Shown in pieces: positions 27,389-37,795 of a stretch of DNA of 64,000 nucleotides. A model generated the notes under the pieces. It was not told where the DNA came from and ran no database searches. It saw only the letters and a list, made by a program, of their open reading frames with translations. A program made the position numbers and the translations under genes. This stretch comes from Endozoicomonas sp. GU-1. GTDB taxonomy: Bacteria; Pseudomonadota; Gammaproteobacteria; Pseudomonadales; Endozoicomonadaceae. How positions within the stretch are numbered: position 1 is the stretch's first letter; each line of letters begins with the position of its first letter. The stretch spans positions 1,364,001 to 1,428,000 of the forward strand of contig NZ_CP114771.1 in the NCBI RefSeq assembly GCF_027366395.1, read 5' to 3'.

Positions 27389-28687
27389 TCATGACAGGTA
27401 CTTAATCATCACCCCCGCTGCTACTGCTGAGCCAATAACACCGGCTACGTTGGGGCCCATGGCATGCATCAGCAGGAAGTTCTGGGGATTGGCCTCAAGC
27501 CCCATTTTGTTGGAGACCCTGGCCGCCATGGGTACCGCTGACACCCCGGCTGAACCAATCAACGGGTTCACCTTGGTAGACGACACCCGATTCATCAGTT
27601 TTGCCATCAGGACACCGCTGGCGGTACCGATACAGAATGCCACAATCCCCAACGCCAGAATCCCCAGGGTTTCCATTTGCAGAAACTTGTCAGCACTCAG
27701 TTTTGAACCAACCGACAGCCCGAGGAAAATGGTGGTGATATTGATCAGCGCATTTTGCGCTGTATCCGACAGGCGCTCAACCACACCACACTCTTTCATC
27801 AGGTTACCAAAACAGAACATCCCCAGCAGTGGAGCCGCATCGGGTAATAACAGGGCCACCAGCACCAGCAGTAAGATCGGGAAAACGATTTTTTCTGTCT
27901 TGCTCACTGACCGCAGCTGTGTCATGACAATCCTGCGTTCCTCTGCCGTGGTCAGCGCTTTCATAATCGGCGGCTGAATCAGCGGAACCAGAGCCATATA
28001 AGAGTAAGCAGCCACCGCAATGGCACCCAGCAGGTGGGGAGCAAGTACGCTGGATACATAGATCGCAGTAGGACCATCCGCACCACCAATAATCCCGATA
28101 GCAGCGGCATCCGCCAGGCTGAAATTCATCAGCCCCATAGAGCTCAATACAATAGCGCCAAACACTGTGGCAAAAATACCAAACTGAGCGGCAGCCCCCA
28201 GAAACAGGGTTTTCGGGTTAGCCAGCAACGGGCCAAAATCCGTCATGGCCCCCACCCCCATAAAGATCACCAAAGGAGCAACACCGCTGCCAATAGCCAC
28301 ACTGTAAAACTGATAAAGGACACCGTTCGTGTACCCTGCATCAGCAATAATGTGACTCACTACAGTCCGGGTTGCCGAATTCGCCTCATGGTATAAAGCA
28401 TAAAGTTGATCCGGGGCAGCCGACGCACTGCCCAGCGCTTCGGCAACCGCCTGCATCAGTGCAGGGTTAGCTATATGAAGCGCCTGTTCAATGGCGGAAA
28501 ACGCCAGACCGGCCTGGGGAATATTGGCCAGAATGCCACCAAAACCAATAGGTACCAGCAGCAGAGGCTCAAATTGCTTGCGGATGGCCAGATACAGCAA
28601 CCCAAAGCCCACCAGAATCATAACGAACTCTCCGGCGGTAAGGTTGTATAACCCGGAGCCCTCCCAGAGCGTTAATAGCTTTTCCAT
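27389..28687 (-). CDS. oadB: Oxaloacetate decarboxylase beta subunit (Na+ pump)
   Basis: 432 residues from [16 protein letters not shown] (28687), which aligns with the family start; the frame is open 35 codons further upstream inside the oadA end. It is a multispanning membrane protein that decarboxylates carboxybiotin and exports Na+. Family motifs are [32 protein letters not shown], the Na+-site region [20 protein letters not shown], and [18 protein letters not shown]. It is the last gene of the oadGAB operon. Confidence 0.95.
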   Translation of the reverse strand: MEKLLTLWEGSGLYNLTAGEFVMILVGFGLLYLAIRKQFEPLLLVPIGFGGILANIPQAGLAFSAIEQALHIANPALMQAVAEALGSASAAPDQLYALYHEANSATRTVVSHIIADAGYTNGVLYQFYSVAIGSGVAPLVIFMGVGAMTDFGPLLANPKTLFLGAAAQFGIFATVFGAIVLSSMGLMNFSLADAAAIGIIGGADGPTAIYVSSVLAPHLLGAIAVAAYSYMALVPLIQPPIMKALTTAEERRIVMTQLRSVSKTEKIVFPILLLVLVALLLPDAAPLLGMFCFGNLMKECGVVERLSDTAQNALINITTIFLGLSVGSKLSADKFLQMETLGILALGIVAFCIGTASGVLMAKLMNRVSSTKVNPLIGSAGVSAVPMAARVSNKMGLEANPQNFLLMHAMGPNVAGVIGSAVAAGVMIKYLS

Positions 28688-28766
28688 GGCATATTTCTCG
28701 ACCAGACATTTCTTTATAAGAGCTCTTGAAGGAGACCTCAGTAAGAGGCCTCCCCAACGCTTTTTA

Positions 28767-30585
28767 TTAAGCCAGGGCAAGCAGGGTATCACCCACCGCT
28801 ACACTGTCACCTTCACGCACATCAACCGACGTCACCTGTCCGGAACGCGGGGCACGAACTTCCGTTTCCATTTTCATGGCTTCGAGAATAAGTAACACAT
28901 CACCTTCCTGAATATGCTGCCCCGGTATGACATTCACCTTCCAGATATTACCGGCCAGTGGTGCGGGCATTGGCTCACCTTCAGAGGCTGATGTGGTTGT
29001 CGTTTCAGGTTGGGCAGTCGGCGCTGAAACCGGAGCCAGCATGGAAACATCACCACCCTCTGAAACCTGAACGGTATAGGCATTGCCATTAACGCGAACG
29101 GTATAAACAGAATCCTCCGTTGGAGGGGCCACGGAAGTTGCCTGGGCAGCAGGCTTCACTTCCGGTTCGGTCCCGGGAGCAGGTTCGAAAGCATCAGAGT
29201 TACCGCGATTCTGCAGGAACTTCAGACCAACCTGCGGGAACAGGGCGTAGGTCAGCACATCATCCACGGTCTGATCCGCCAGTTTGATATCTTTCTCTTT
29301 GGCCAGACCATGGAGTTCAGCTGTCAGTTCCTCAAATTCAGCATCAAGCAGATCTGCCGGACGACAGGTAATCGCTATCTTACCCTCCAACACTTCTGTC
29401 CTGAAGACTTTGATTAAACGGTGCCGGTGCAGCACCGTACTCACCTTTCAAAATCCCCCGGGTCTCTTTGGAGATGGTTTTATACCGCTCACCGGTCAGT
29501 ACATTGAGAACCGCCTGGGTGCCAACAATCTGGGAAGTGGGCGTGACCAGTGGAATCATCCCCAGGTCTTCACGAACTCTTGGAATCTCCTGCAGCACTT
29601 CATCAAACTTATCACTGGCCCCCTGCTCTTTCAGCTGACTTTCCATATTGGTCAGCATGCCACCGGGTACCTGGGCAATAAGGATTCTGGAGTCAACGCC
29701 ACGGAGTTGACCTTCAAACTTCGCGTATTTTTTTCGGACCACCCGGAAGTAAGCGGCTACTTCTTCCAACTTGTGCAGATCAAGCCCGGTATCACGCTCA
29801 GTCCCCTGCAATGCCGCAACGATTGCCTCAGTTGGCGAATGTCCATAGGTCATCGACATGGAAGAGATGGCCGTATCAACACGATCAACACCGGCTTCAA
29901 CGGCCTTGAGCAGGGACATGGAAGAAAGGCCGGAGGTGGCATGGCAGTGCAGCTGAATTTCCAGGTCCGTTTCTCGCTTTAATCTGGACACCAGCTCATA
30001 CACGTCAGTCGGCGTAATAATGCCGGACATGTCCTTAATGCACAGAGAATCCGCACCCAGATCCTCGATCTCTTTGGCCAGAGAGACCCAGCTATCCATG
30101 GTATGAACAGGACTGGTGGTGTAAGAGATCGTCCCCTGGGCATGAGCACCCTGCTTCTTCACCGCTTTGATTGCCTGCATCAGGTTACGGGGATCGTTCA
30201 TGGCATCAAATACCCGGAACACATCCATACCATTGGCAACAGCACGCTCAACAAATTTATCCACGACATCATCAGCATAGTGACGGTATCCCAGCAGATT
30301 CTGCCCCCTTAACAGCATCTGCTGAGGGGTCCCGGGCATGGCTTTTTTCAGCTCGCGCAACCGCTCCCAGGGGTCTTCTCCCAGGAAGCGGATACAGGCA
30401 TCAAAGGTGGCACCACCCCAGGTTTCCAGAGACCAGTAGCCGATCTGATCCAGCTGTTCTGCGATCGGCAACATATCTTCAATGCGAAGACGGGTAGCAA
30501 ACAGTGACTGATGGGCATCCCTCAACACCACATCGGTAATACCCAGCGGCTTTTTATTGGCTAATGGCTTTTGTACGTCAGACAT
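28767..30585 (-). pseudogene. oadA: Oxaloacetate decarboxylase alpha subunit, split by a one-base frameshift
   Basis: OadA transfers the carboxyl of oxaloacetate to biotin. The first frame, from ATG 30585 with AAGG upstream, carries the carboxyltransferase domain: [25 protein letters not shown], the metal-binding [13 protein letters not shown]. It ends falsely at LQDRSVGG. The second frame continues [20 protein letters not shown], a Pro/Ala linker, and the biotinyl domain with EAMKMETEV (Lys is the biotin site). Removing one base near 29396 (for example GACAGAAGTG to GACAAAGTG, giving LQDKVLEGK) joins the halves into about 606 residues, the normal length. The neighbours oadG and oadB are intact. 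Confidence 0.9.
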
Positions 30586-30605
30586 AACCCTTCTTTATCC
30601 CCCGG

Positions 30606-30884
30606 TTATTGGCGTTTTTCTGCTTGAGCTTTTTTTGTTCTGTGCATTTGAATGGCTGCACTGATAACAGCAATCAGTTCACCCTGATCATCGGATGACG
30701 ATGACTGGCTATTCACTAAAATGGGATTGGCTACAGCAGATGGCACCGGTTCCTGAAAATACCGGTCGATGATTGTTGACATCAGGCTGGTTACCAGCAC
30801 CAATAGCGTCAGAAACAGGAACACAAAACCCATTCCAAAGAGCATCAGGCTGGAACCTTCTGAAATAAGGTCCGATGGATTCAT
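30606..30884 (-). CDS. oadG: Oxaloacetate decarboxylase gamma subunit
   Basis: A 92-residue small membrane protein starting at MNPSDLISEGSSLMLFG (ATG 30884). One N-terminal helix (FGMGFVFLFLTLLVLVTSLM) precedes a polar, partly disordered tail with DDQGELIAVISAAIQMHR, the OadG C-terminal pattern. It assembles the alpha and beta subunits. It is the first gene of oadGAB, 20 bp ahead of oadA. Confidence 0.92.
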   Translation of the reverse strand: MNPSDLISEGSSLMLFGMGFVFLFLTLLVLVTSLMSTIIDRYFQEPVPSAVANPILVNSQSSSSDDQGELIAVISAAIQMHRTKKAQAEKRQ

Positions 30885-31210
30885 CAAGTAAGTCCTTTGT
30901 TTTTTTCAGACTTGCAGGTCCGGTCAATCCCCTCGGGCAGTTCTGCCCTGCCGGAACCATTGTTGATTATTATTTCCATGAACAGGTTCATGGCTTATGG
31001 CTGTCTTACGCCTTTACCTGGCTGCGTCAGTATACTACTGAACAGTGTGTAATAAGCAATCAGTCATCCGGACTATGTTGTTTATATAAGCAAAAGCTCC
31101 GGACCACCTTCGACAGCATCGTGCAAAAGGAAGGTTGCCTCAGTCCGGAAAAAAATTCACCGACGTAAATCAATAAAAGCTGGCCAACCGATAAAATTGG
31201 CCGTCGGTTA
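30885..31210. other. Intergenic region upstream of oadG
   Basis: About 325 bp between the dusC stop and oadG. It should hold the oad promoter. I see no exact FNR palindrome and no clear terminator; the plus-strand reading frame through it has no coding features. Confidence 0.4.
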
Positions 31211-32155
31211 TTATGCCGCTCTTGCCAGGTCAGAGCAGAGGATTTCCACAATAGCATCAGCGTCACGGAGGGAGCGGATGCGCTCAAACAGATTCTGGGC
31301 TTGCGGATACGCTTTACGCAGATAATTGAGCCACTGCTTCAGACGGGAAGGATGGTATTGCCATTTGCCATTTTGACGATCTCTGTCGCTTAATTGCAGA
31401 ATCAGCTGCAACACTGAAGACCAGCTCATGGGCTTGACGGATTCGCGAATCATGGTAGTGATATTCGGCGTTACCAGCGAAGGCCGCCCGACCATCAGGT
31501 CAGTGCAGCCGGAAGCGTCCATACAGCGTCTGGCATCTTCATGATTCCAGATCTCGCCATTGGCAATCACCGGAATCCCCAGGTTTTCCCGAATTTTGCC
31601 AATGTATTCCCAGTGAGCCGGAGGCCGATAGCCCTCCGCCTTTGTCCGGGCATGCACCGCCAGTTCCGAGGCGCCTGCCTGTTCAATAGCACGGGCGTTT
31701 TCCAGAAATAATGACTTGTCTTCATAACCCAGGCGAATTTTGGCCGTCACCGGCAGCTCTGCCGGTACAGCTTCCCGAACGGCCTTGACAATATTGAACA
31801 GCTGATCAGGCTCCCGCAGCAAAATTGCCCCACCCCGGTTTTTATTGACCGTTTTTGACGGACAGCCGAAGTTAATGTCCACTCCGGGCGAGCCAAGTTT
31901 CACTGCACGCTGGGCATTCAGTGCCATATATTCCGGGTGACTGCCCAGCAGCTGTAAACGAACAGGTGTACCATTCGAAGTTTTTGCCCCCTGCAACAAC
32001 TCCGGACAAGTACGATAAAAGACCCGGCTCGGTAACAGCGTATCTGTTACCCGGACAAACTCGGTAACACAGAGATCGAAGGTATTGATGCCGGTGAGCA
32101 GATCCCGCATATCGTGATCCATAACGCCTTCCATCGGCGCCAGTATCAACCGCAT
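31211..32155 (-). CDS. dusC: tRNA-dihydrouridine(16) synthase
   Basis: 314 residues from MRLILAPMEGVMDHDMRDLL (32155); the frame runs 70 codons further upstream but that part is not conserved. It reduces U16 in tRNA with FMN and NADPH. It shows the Dus core: LAPMEGV, LLGSHPEYMALNA, VDINFGCPSKTVNKNRGGA with the catalytic Cys, KIRLGYEDKSL, AVHARTKAEGY, IPVIANGEIW and LMVGRPSL. The overall pattern (VTEFVRVTD, SRVFYRTCPEL) fits the DusC subgroup rather than DusA or DusB. It is a single gene. Confidence 0.9.
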   Translation of the reverse strand: MRLILAPMEGVMDHDMRDLLTGINTFDLCVTEFVRVTDTLLPSRVFYRTCPELLQGAKTSNGTPVRLQLLGSHPEYMALNAQRAVKLGSPGVDINFGCPSKTVNKNRGGAILLREPDQLFNIVKAVREAVPAELPVTAKIRLGYEDKSLFLENARAIEQAGASELAVHARTKAEGYRPPAHWEYIGKIRENLGIPVIANGEIWNHEDARRCMDASGCTDLMVGRPSLVTPNITTMIRESVKPMSWSSVLQLILQLSDRDRQNGKWQYHPSRLKQWLNYLRKAYPQAQNLFERIRSLRDADAIVEILCSDLARAA

Positions 32156-32416
32156 GGCATGCCTCTTGAGTGAAAAAGCGCCAATTCTACCGTCAGCAGG
32201 CCTGATAATAAAATAAGGAGCACTCACAGATAACGCTGACTTCACCTGGCAAGATAAGTCGTTGGCCAATGGAATTATCGTTATGGCGTATGCCGGAGTC
32301 AGGTACTGTGGGAACCAATATATTTTGCTGTGGTCAAACAAGCCGCAATGATTCGCATTATGCACCGCTGCTTATCGATGCCAGCAGCTTAAAATAAATA
32401 CAAATCAGAGTTAGTT

Positions 32417-33667
32417 ATGGATACCACTATCAAACACCTATCAGGTCGCCAAAACGTTGAGCCACGCCGACAACAGCCAGAAACCCAGAAACCTCCTGTC
32501 GTCACAGGATTCTCAGGGCGTAGTGTCTACGCCGGTGTCGGTTCCTCATCACCGCAGCCCACTCATTCGTTGATCGACCCGGTTGGCCCCGATGACTCAC
32601 GCCTTCCTCCCGTTTGTACTTCAATTGCCAATAACCCGGGGACAGGCTTGGATTCAGGCGATGACCTCCCTGCAACCTTTGAGCGTTGCTTGATCAGCCT
32701 GAACCAGGCCTACGATACCAACTTTTCTGAACTGGCTGATACATTAAGCTATTTCGTACCAATGTCGCCTCCAAAGGCCCCATGCTGGAAAATATTCCAC
32801 GAAGTTATCGACATGTCGTCACTGGAAAGCAACAGTAATCAAAAACTCCGGGAACTGGGTCAAAAAATACGCCAGCTATACCTTGATGAATACCGTGTTC
32901 TTGTTGCTAATAACTCATATCCCAGAATCAGTGAACTGACCGTCGTGCTGTGCCTGCACTTCCTCGAGCAAAAGTTCATTCTCGAACCTCCGGAGTCAAT
33001 CCAGCAAAGCTATGTCGATATCTCCAGGTCGGATAACGCTTCAACAGACTGTCAACATTTATTGCCTGCATGGGTCAGAAAGACCTTTTTCGAAAAGTTA
33101 TTATCTGGTATCGAGAAATCCGGCAGGGCAGACGCTGGAAAAAAAATTAAACAATTTATCACCGAAAACCAGTCAGGCTTAAAGAACGATATGGTTCTTC
33201 AGCAGCCTGCCACTGGCCATCTGAAGTTTTCCGGACTGCGTTACGACGATATTCCCGGTACTACTATCGCGAAACGTTATCATCGCAGACTTAGTGACTA
33301 TTCTCGTGATTTCTCTATCGATCTGCGCGGTTTAATAGAGGCATTAGGTCAAACACGAAGCCGAAACAGGCCCGCTTTTATCAGGGACCCTCTGGAGCAG
33401 GCCATGAAGATAGTTTTCGGCAAAACAGGCAAATCAGAGCTTGAACCGAAAAATTTCTTTAATAACAAGCTGGAGCCCTTCAGGGATCGGAATGCGCGAA
33501 CTCTGCTGAAATTAATAGACTGCTTTCGAGACCAGGTTGCCGGGGAGCACGGCAATGGGCAGGGCAGCAAGACCATGAAAGATAGCCTCAGCACATTCCT
33601 GAAAGACTGCTGTGGTAATAATACGGCGATAAAACAAAGTCTAAACAAGTTTTTTGAAAAAACGTGA
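32417..33667 (+). CDS. Unknown 416-residue protein, effector-like
   Basis: No family is recognised. The N-terminal 85 residues are Pro/Ser/Gln-rich and look disordered (RRQQPETQKPPVVTGFSGRS, SSSPQPTHSLIDP). The remaining 330 residues are mostly helical and soluble (KLRELGQKIRQLYLDEYRVL, ITENQSGLKNDMVLQQ, SDYSRDFSIDLRGLIEAL) with scattered Cys. There is no signal peptide or membrane segment. It stands alone between dusC and a MITE copy. A disordered N-terminus ahead of a helical body is the layout of many type III or IV secreted effectors, but this is a compositional argument only. Confidence 0.6.
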   Translation: MDTTIKHLSGRQNVEPRRQQPETQKPPVVTGFSGRSVYAGVGSSSPQPTHSLIDPVGPDDSRLPPVCTSIANNPGTGLDSGDDLPATFERCLISLNQAYDTNFSELADTLSYFVPMSPPKAPCWKIFHEVIDMSSLESNSNQKLRELGQKIRQLYLDEYRVLVANNSYPRISELTVVLCLHFLEQKFILEPPESIQQSYVDISRSDNASTDCQHLLPAWVRKTFFEKLLSGIEKSGRADAGKKIKQFITENQSGLKNDMVLQQPATGHLKFSGLRYDDIPGTTIAKRYHRRLSDYSRDFSIDLRGLIEALGQTRSRNRPAFIRDPLEQAMKIVFGKTGKSELEPKNFFNNKLEPFRDRNARTLLKLIDCFRDQVAGEHGNGQGSKTMKDSLSTFLKDCCGNNTAIKQSLNKFFEKT

Positions 33668-33784
33668 CGCCATTATATTTCACATGGTCAGAAAGAACCT
33701 TGAGCACCACTGCCAATACTATTATTGAAGCGATGATGCGCAGTACGTTCTTGCACTGCGAGACTGTTCTCGGGCAGTCTCCTT

Positions 33785-33946
33785 GGAGGCTGACCGAGAA
33801 TAGACTGCCCTACTGCGGTGGCAGCAAATTGGTCTAAAAATCCGCTTTTGTTCGGCAAATAGCCCCGCTATTCACCTCACAAAACCGAATTTTTATCCTC
33901 AATTTTCTGCCATCCTCGCTACGGGCGCTATTCTCGGTCAGCCTCC
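33785..33946. mobile_element. Palindromic MITE-like element, copy 2
   Basis: This is the inverted copy of the element at 15424-15587, with ends GGAGGCTGACCGAGAATAG and CTATTCTCGGTCAGCCTCC. Read on the minus strand it matches copy 1 at nearly every position. A further partial end (TTCTCGGGCAGTCTCCT) lies immediately outside at 33767-33783, which suggests an older, decayed insertion at the same place. No gene is encoded. Confidence 0.85.
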
Positions 33947-34029
33947 TTGCTCATGGTTCTTTACCCGATAGTCGGCACTGACTATGCTTGCAGCTTTTCG
34001 CCTGATATTGAATATTGAAACAGAAAGCC

Positions 34030-36027
34030 GTGTCCAATCATCCACCAAACCATCCGAATCACACCATCACTGCTGATATCCAGTGGGAAAATGGCCTGCC
34101 AATCTCCACCCGGTTTAATGATGTCTACTTTTCCCGGGCCTCGGGTATTGCCGAAACACGCCATGTGTTCCTGGAACATAATCATCTCCCCGGGCGGTTT
34201 CGTCAACTGGTACCCGGTACCACGTTCACCATTGGCGAAACAGGCTTTGGCACTGGTCTGAACTTCCTCTGTGCCTGGCAGCTCTTTCTGGAAAAAGCCC
34301 CTGATAACACGTCTCTGGTCTTTATCAGCACGGAGAAATATCCACTCCAGCAGGATGACCTGCAAAAAGCACTCAATGTGTTTGAGGAGCTGACACCTCT
34401 GGCCAACAGAATGATCAGCGCCTATCAATTGAGTGAGGAAAATATCGACCTGCAATTTTCCGACCGCGCATCAGGCAAACACATCCGTCTTCATATTTTG
34501 ATTGGTGATGTGCTGGACACATTGCCTCATATCAACGAGAAGGTTGACGCCTGGTTTCTCGATGGCTTTGCCCCGGCCAAAAATCCGGATATGTGGCAAC
34601 CCAAACTGTTCCAGACCCTGAAAGCCAAAAGCCATGAGCAATCAACCTACGCCACCTTCACTGCGGCCAGACTGGTTCGGGACGGGCTGACGGAGGCAGG
34701 CTTCTCAGTGACCAAACAACCGGGCTTTGGCCGCAAGCGGGATATGATTGCCGGCCGCTTTGTCCCCCCGGGTCTGCCTGTGAGCAAACCCTGGTTTGCG
34801 CCCGCTGGCCACAGCAACCCGGAAAAAACAGCCATCGTCGTCGGTGGCGGTCTGGCGGGCTGCAGCGCTGCATGGGCGCTGGCCCGTCGGGGATGGCAGG
34901 TCACCATTCTGGAACAACACCAGGCCCTGGCCAGCGAAGCATCGGGTAATCCGCAGGGTGTTCTCTATGCCAAACTTTCTGCCGACAACACGCCGCTCAG
35001 CCAGTTCATCCTTAAAGGTTATCAATTCACCCTGGATACGCTAAAAGCACTGGAGGTTGAACAGTGGCAGCAGTGCGGTGTTATCCAGTTAGCCATTGAT
35101 GCCAAAACGGATCAACGATACCAGGCCCTGGATAAACAACATCCGAATGCTCTGCTGCAATACCTGACGGAAGCGCAACTGAGCGATATCGCCGGATTGA
35201 GTATTCACTACCCCGGCCTCTACTTTCCACAGGCAGGCTGGGTGCACCCACCCGCACTCTGTCAGGCTTTGGCCGATCACCCAAACATTCGGGTGGTGAC
35301 CAGCACGGCGGTGAATACGATCGAACCCGTTGAGCAGGGCTGGCTGGTGAAAACCGATGGCGACAGGTTGCACAGTAAAACCGTGATCATTGCCCGGGGA
35401 GCGGCCAGTCATCAGTTGTCACAGTTTAACTACCTGCCTCTTAAAGCCATTCGTGGCCAGATTACTCAGGCCAGGGCAACCACCGAAAGTGACAAGCTGG
35501 CCTCCTGTGTCTGCGGAGAAGGCTATATAGCACCCGCTGTTGATGGCTATCACACCCTGGGCGCAACGTTCAGTTTTAACGACAAAGGTACAGAAGTTCG
35601 AGAAGCCGACCACCTGGAAAACCTGGCCATGCAGGCCGGGTATTTCCCTGCCATGTATCAGGCACTCGGTGGAACTGATGCACAAGTGACCGGGGGACGC
35701 ACAGGGTTCCGCTGCACAACACCGGATTACCTGCCCGTGGTGGGTCCCATCGTTGACCTTAAGCACTTTGTTGCCGCTTATGCTCCCCTCAGAAAAAACA
35801 GCAAGTTGACCATTGACGTCTGTCCTGAATATCTGAAAGGCCTTTACGTAACCGCCGGACACGGTTCCAGGGGAATAATCTCCTGCCCTGTTGCCGGTGA
35901 AATTCTGGCCACTATGATCACCGGTGAGCCCGATAGTACTGTCGGCCTATCAATGCCTGCAAAACTGCTGGAAGCCATTCACCCCTCCCGCTTCCTGATC
36001 AGGGATCTGATCAGAAATAAAATATAG
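34030..36027 (+). CDS. mnmC: Bifunctional tRNA mnm5s2U biosynthesis protein MnmC
   Basis: About 665 residues. A GTG at 34030 (VSNHPPNHPNH) fits the family start better than the TTG at 34015. The N-terminal methyltransferase half has DVYFSRASGIAETRHVFLE, the SAM loop GETGFGTGLNFL and DAWFLDGFAPAKNPDMW. The C-terminal FAD oxidase half begins with the dinucleotide motif AIVVGGGLAGCSAAWALARR and ends with GGRTGFRCTTPDYLP and VTAGHGSRGI. It converts cmnm5U34 through nm5U to mnm5U in the tRNA wobble position. It follows a MITE copy and stands alone. Confidence 0.95.
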   Translation: MSNHPPNHPNHTITADIQWENGLPISTRFNDVYFSRASGIAETRHVFLEHNHLPGRFRQLVPGTTFTIGETGFGTGLNFLCAWQLFLEKAPDNTSLVFISTEKYPLQQDDLQKALNVFEELTPLANRMISAYQLSEENIDLQFSDRASGKHIRLHILIGDVLDTLPHINEKVDAWFLDGFAPAKNPDMWQPKLFQTLKAKSHEQSTYATFTAARLVRDGLTEAGFSVTKQPGFGRKRDMIAGRFVPPGLPVSKPWFAPAGHSNPEKTAIVVGGGLAGCSAAWALARRGWQVTILEQHQALASEASGNPQGVLYAKLSADNTPLSQFILKGYQFTLDTLKALEVEQWQQCGVIQLAIDAKTDQRYQALDKQHPNALLQYLTEAQLSDIAGLSIHYPGLYFPQAGWVHPPALCQALADHPNIRVVTSTAVNTIEPVEQGWLVKTDGDRLHSKTVIIARGAASHQLSQFNYLPLKAIRGQITQARATTESDKLASCVCGEGYIAPAVDGYHTLGATFSFNDKGTEVREADHLENLAMQAGYFPAMYQALGGTDAQVTGGRTGFRCTTPDYLPVVGPIVDLKHFVAAYAPLRKNSKLTIDVCPEYLKGLYVTAGHGSRGIISCPVAGEILATMITGEPDSTVGLSMPAKLLEAIHPSRFLIRDLIRNKI

Positions 36028-36228
36028 GAGGCTTATGCCGGGAGTTACAATAGAAGCAAGACTGCCGTCTTTCCTCGACCAATAATCTAGGTAAAAATCG
36101 CAAAAAAACAGGTAGCAATACGCAGAGAGGAATCAACAACGGCTGTCTATCTTATTAGGCATGGATTAGGTAACACATGGTTACCTGTTCATGAAGCTCC
36201 TGTTTCAATCCATTCAGCAAACTGCGTC

Positions 36229-36266
36229 CGGGCAACCTGATCTTTCTCTTGGTTGCCCGTTTTTTT
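36229..36266 (+). terminator. Strong rho-independent terminator downstream of mnmC
   Basis: CGGGCAACC pairs perfectly with GGTTGCCCG around a 13-base loop, followed by seven T. It lies 200 bp after the mnmC stop, so either the mnmC transcript has a long tail or a small RNA ends here. Confidence 0.85.
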
Positions 36267-36301
36267 GTCTGGGTGAAAATCTTTAGTGGCTACTTAAGTA
36301 G

Positions 36302-36943
36302 TTAACCAAGACAAACACCCGTACCTTTCAGACCACAGTAACCGCCGGGATTCTTGGCCAGATATTGCTGATGGTATTCTTCTGCGTAGTAAAACGGCGG
36401 AGCCTCACGGATTTCTGTGGTAATCTCCGGATAGCCCTGCTGTTGCAAAGACGTTGAGAATTCACTCCTTGAGCTTTCAGCCAATCCGGCCTGTTCATCC
36501 GTGGTGGTATAAATGGCTGAACGATACTGAGTTCCCACGTCGTTACCCTGCCTCATTCCCTGGGTTGGGTCATGGGATTCCCAGAAACATGCTAATAAAG
36601 CCTGTGTCGTTATCTTTTCAGGATCGTAAACCACCATCACCATTTCTGTATGCCCGGTTGCCCCAGTGCAGACTTCTTCATAAGTAGGATTGGGTGTGTA
36701 ACCACCTGCATAGCCAACCGCCGTTGTATAAACACCGGGCAGTTGCCAGAACAATCGCTCTGCTCCCCAGAAACAGCCAAGCCCCAGGTAGATGGTCTGC
36801 AAGCCATCGGGAAATGGCGGCCTCAATGGCTGTCCATTGACATAATGCCGGGCCGGGACCGGCATCACGTCTTCCCTGCCCGGCAGGGCTTTTTCTTCAG
36901 TTGGAAGTTGCTGTTTATCAGGGTCTTTGCCAAAGAATGTCAT
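36302..36943 (-). CDS. msrA: Peptide methionine-S-sulfoxide reductase MsrA
   Basis: 213 residues from [20 protein letters not shown] (36943), with GGGAGGAC eight bases upstream; an ATG 27 bp earlier is a weaker choice. It reduces methionine-S-sulfoxide in oxidised proteins. The catalytic motif [13 protein letters not shown] is present, with [45 protein letters not shown] and a C-terminal resolving Cys region [14 protein letters not shown]. The N-terminal extension resembles the longer E. coli type. Confidence 0.95.
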   Translation of the reverse strand: MTFFGKDPDKQQLPTEEKALPGREDVMPVPARHYVNGQPLRPPFPDGLQTIYLGLGCFWGAERLFWQLPGVYTTAVGYAGGYTPNPTYEEVCTGATGHTEMVMVVYDPEKITTQALLACFWESHDPTQGMRQGNDVGTQYRSAIYTTTDEQAGLAESSRSEFSTSLQQQGYPEITTEIREAPPFYYAEEYHQQYLAKNPGGYCGLKGTGVCLG

Positions 36944-36994
36944 GATTATGTCCTCCCTGGCAGGGATCATAACATACCGCAGGGTCTGTTGGAT

Positions 36995-37795
36995 TTACTG
37001 ATCCCCAACGGTCAACAAAGCAGGGTCAAGTCGCTTATCAAACCAGTTATAGCGCCAGTCAAGATGGGCACCGGTAACCCGGCCAGTGGCACCCACTTCA
37101 CCGATAGTCTGCCCTCGTTTGATCGCCGCCCCACTTTTCACAGAGACTTTGCTGAGATGGAGAAAGCTGGAAAAAATACCGTGGCCATGATCAATAATGA
37201 TGGTGCCGCCGGAATAGTAGAGGTCCGGGTCCACCAGCCGCACAACCCCATCAGCCGGTGCCACTACCGGTGTGCCTGTGGGTACGGCGATATCCAGGCC
37301 GTAGTGTGGCCGCCCCGGTTGACCGTTATACACGCGCTGGCTGCCATAGACGCCACTGATGCGACCTTTTACCGGCCAGTCAAAGCCGTTAAAAAAATCC
37401 GCCTGATCGGTATCAGGTACTCTGGCTGCACGCACCTGTTGAGCTTCTCTGCGGATGCGGGATAGCACCCGCTCATCCGGTGATACATATTTTCTGGCAA
37501 TTCCGGTCAACCGCTGAATATCATATTTCCGTGGCTTAAGGATTAAATTAAACGTCTTCAGTTCGCCACTGGCAAAATGCTCTGTATAGGACTGCTTCAG
37601 TTCTGCATCACGACCAAAGCCAAGAATAAAGCGCCCATCTTTCGCTACTCTGACCTCCTGATGGTCATAAACAATCCGACTCCCCGGTGCTGCCTGACCG
37701 ACCAAAATACCTCCGGGTGTCAACTGGCTCTGCAGACCGTCTGCACTGACCATCAGAGAAAACACCAGAAGAAAAAAACCTGTAGCGAGATGCAT
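36995..37795 (-). CDS. Periplasmic M23/LytM-domain peptidase
   Basis: A 266-residue exported protein with an N-terminal signal peptide (MHLATGFFLLVFSLMVSADG). The C-terminal LytM domain has zinc ligands in RPHYGLDIAVPTGTPVVAP (H..D) and the HLDWRY pair, plus GHGIFSSFLHLSKVSVKSGA. All zinc ligands (H, D, H-x-H-like) appear intact, so it is probably a peptidoglycan endopeptidase rather than a degenerate EnvC-like activator. The gene stands 50 bp upstream of msrA on the same strand. Confidence 0.88.
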   Translation of the reverse strand: MHLATGFFLLVFSLMVSADGLQSQLTPGGILVGQAAPGSRIVYDHQEVRVAKDGRFILGFGRDAELKQSYTEHFASGELKTFNLILKPRKYDIQRLTGIARKYVSPDERVLSRIRREAQQVRAARVPDTDQADFFNGFDWPVKGRISGVYGSQRVYNGQPGRPHYGLDIAVPTGTPVVAPADGVVRLVDPDLYYSGGTIIIDHGHGIFSSFLHLSKVSVKSGAAIKRGQTIGEVGATGRVTGAHLDWRYNWFDKRLDPALLTVGDQ

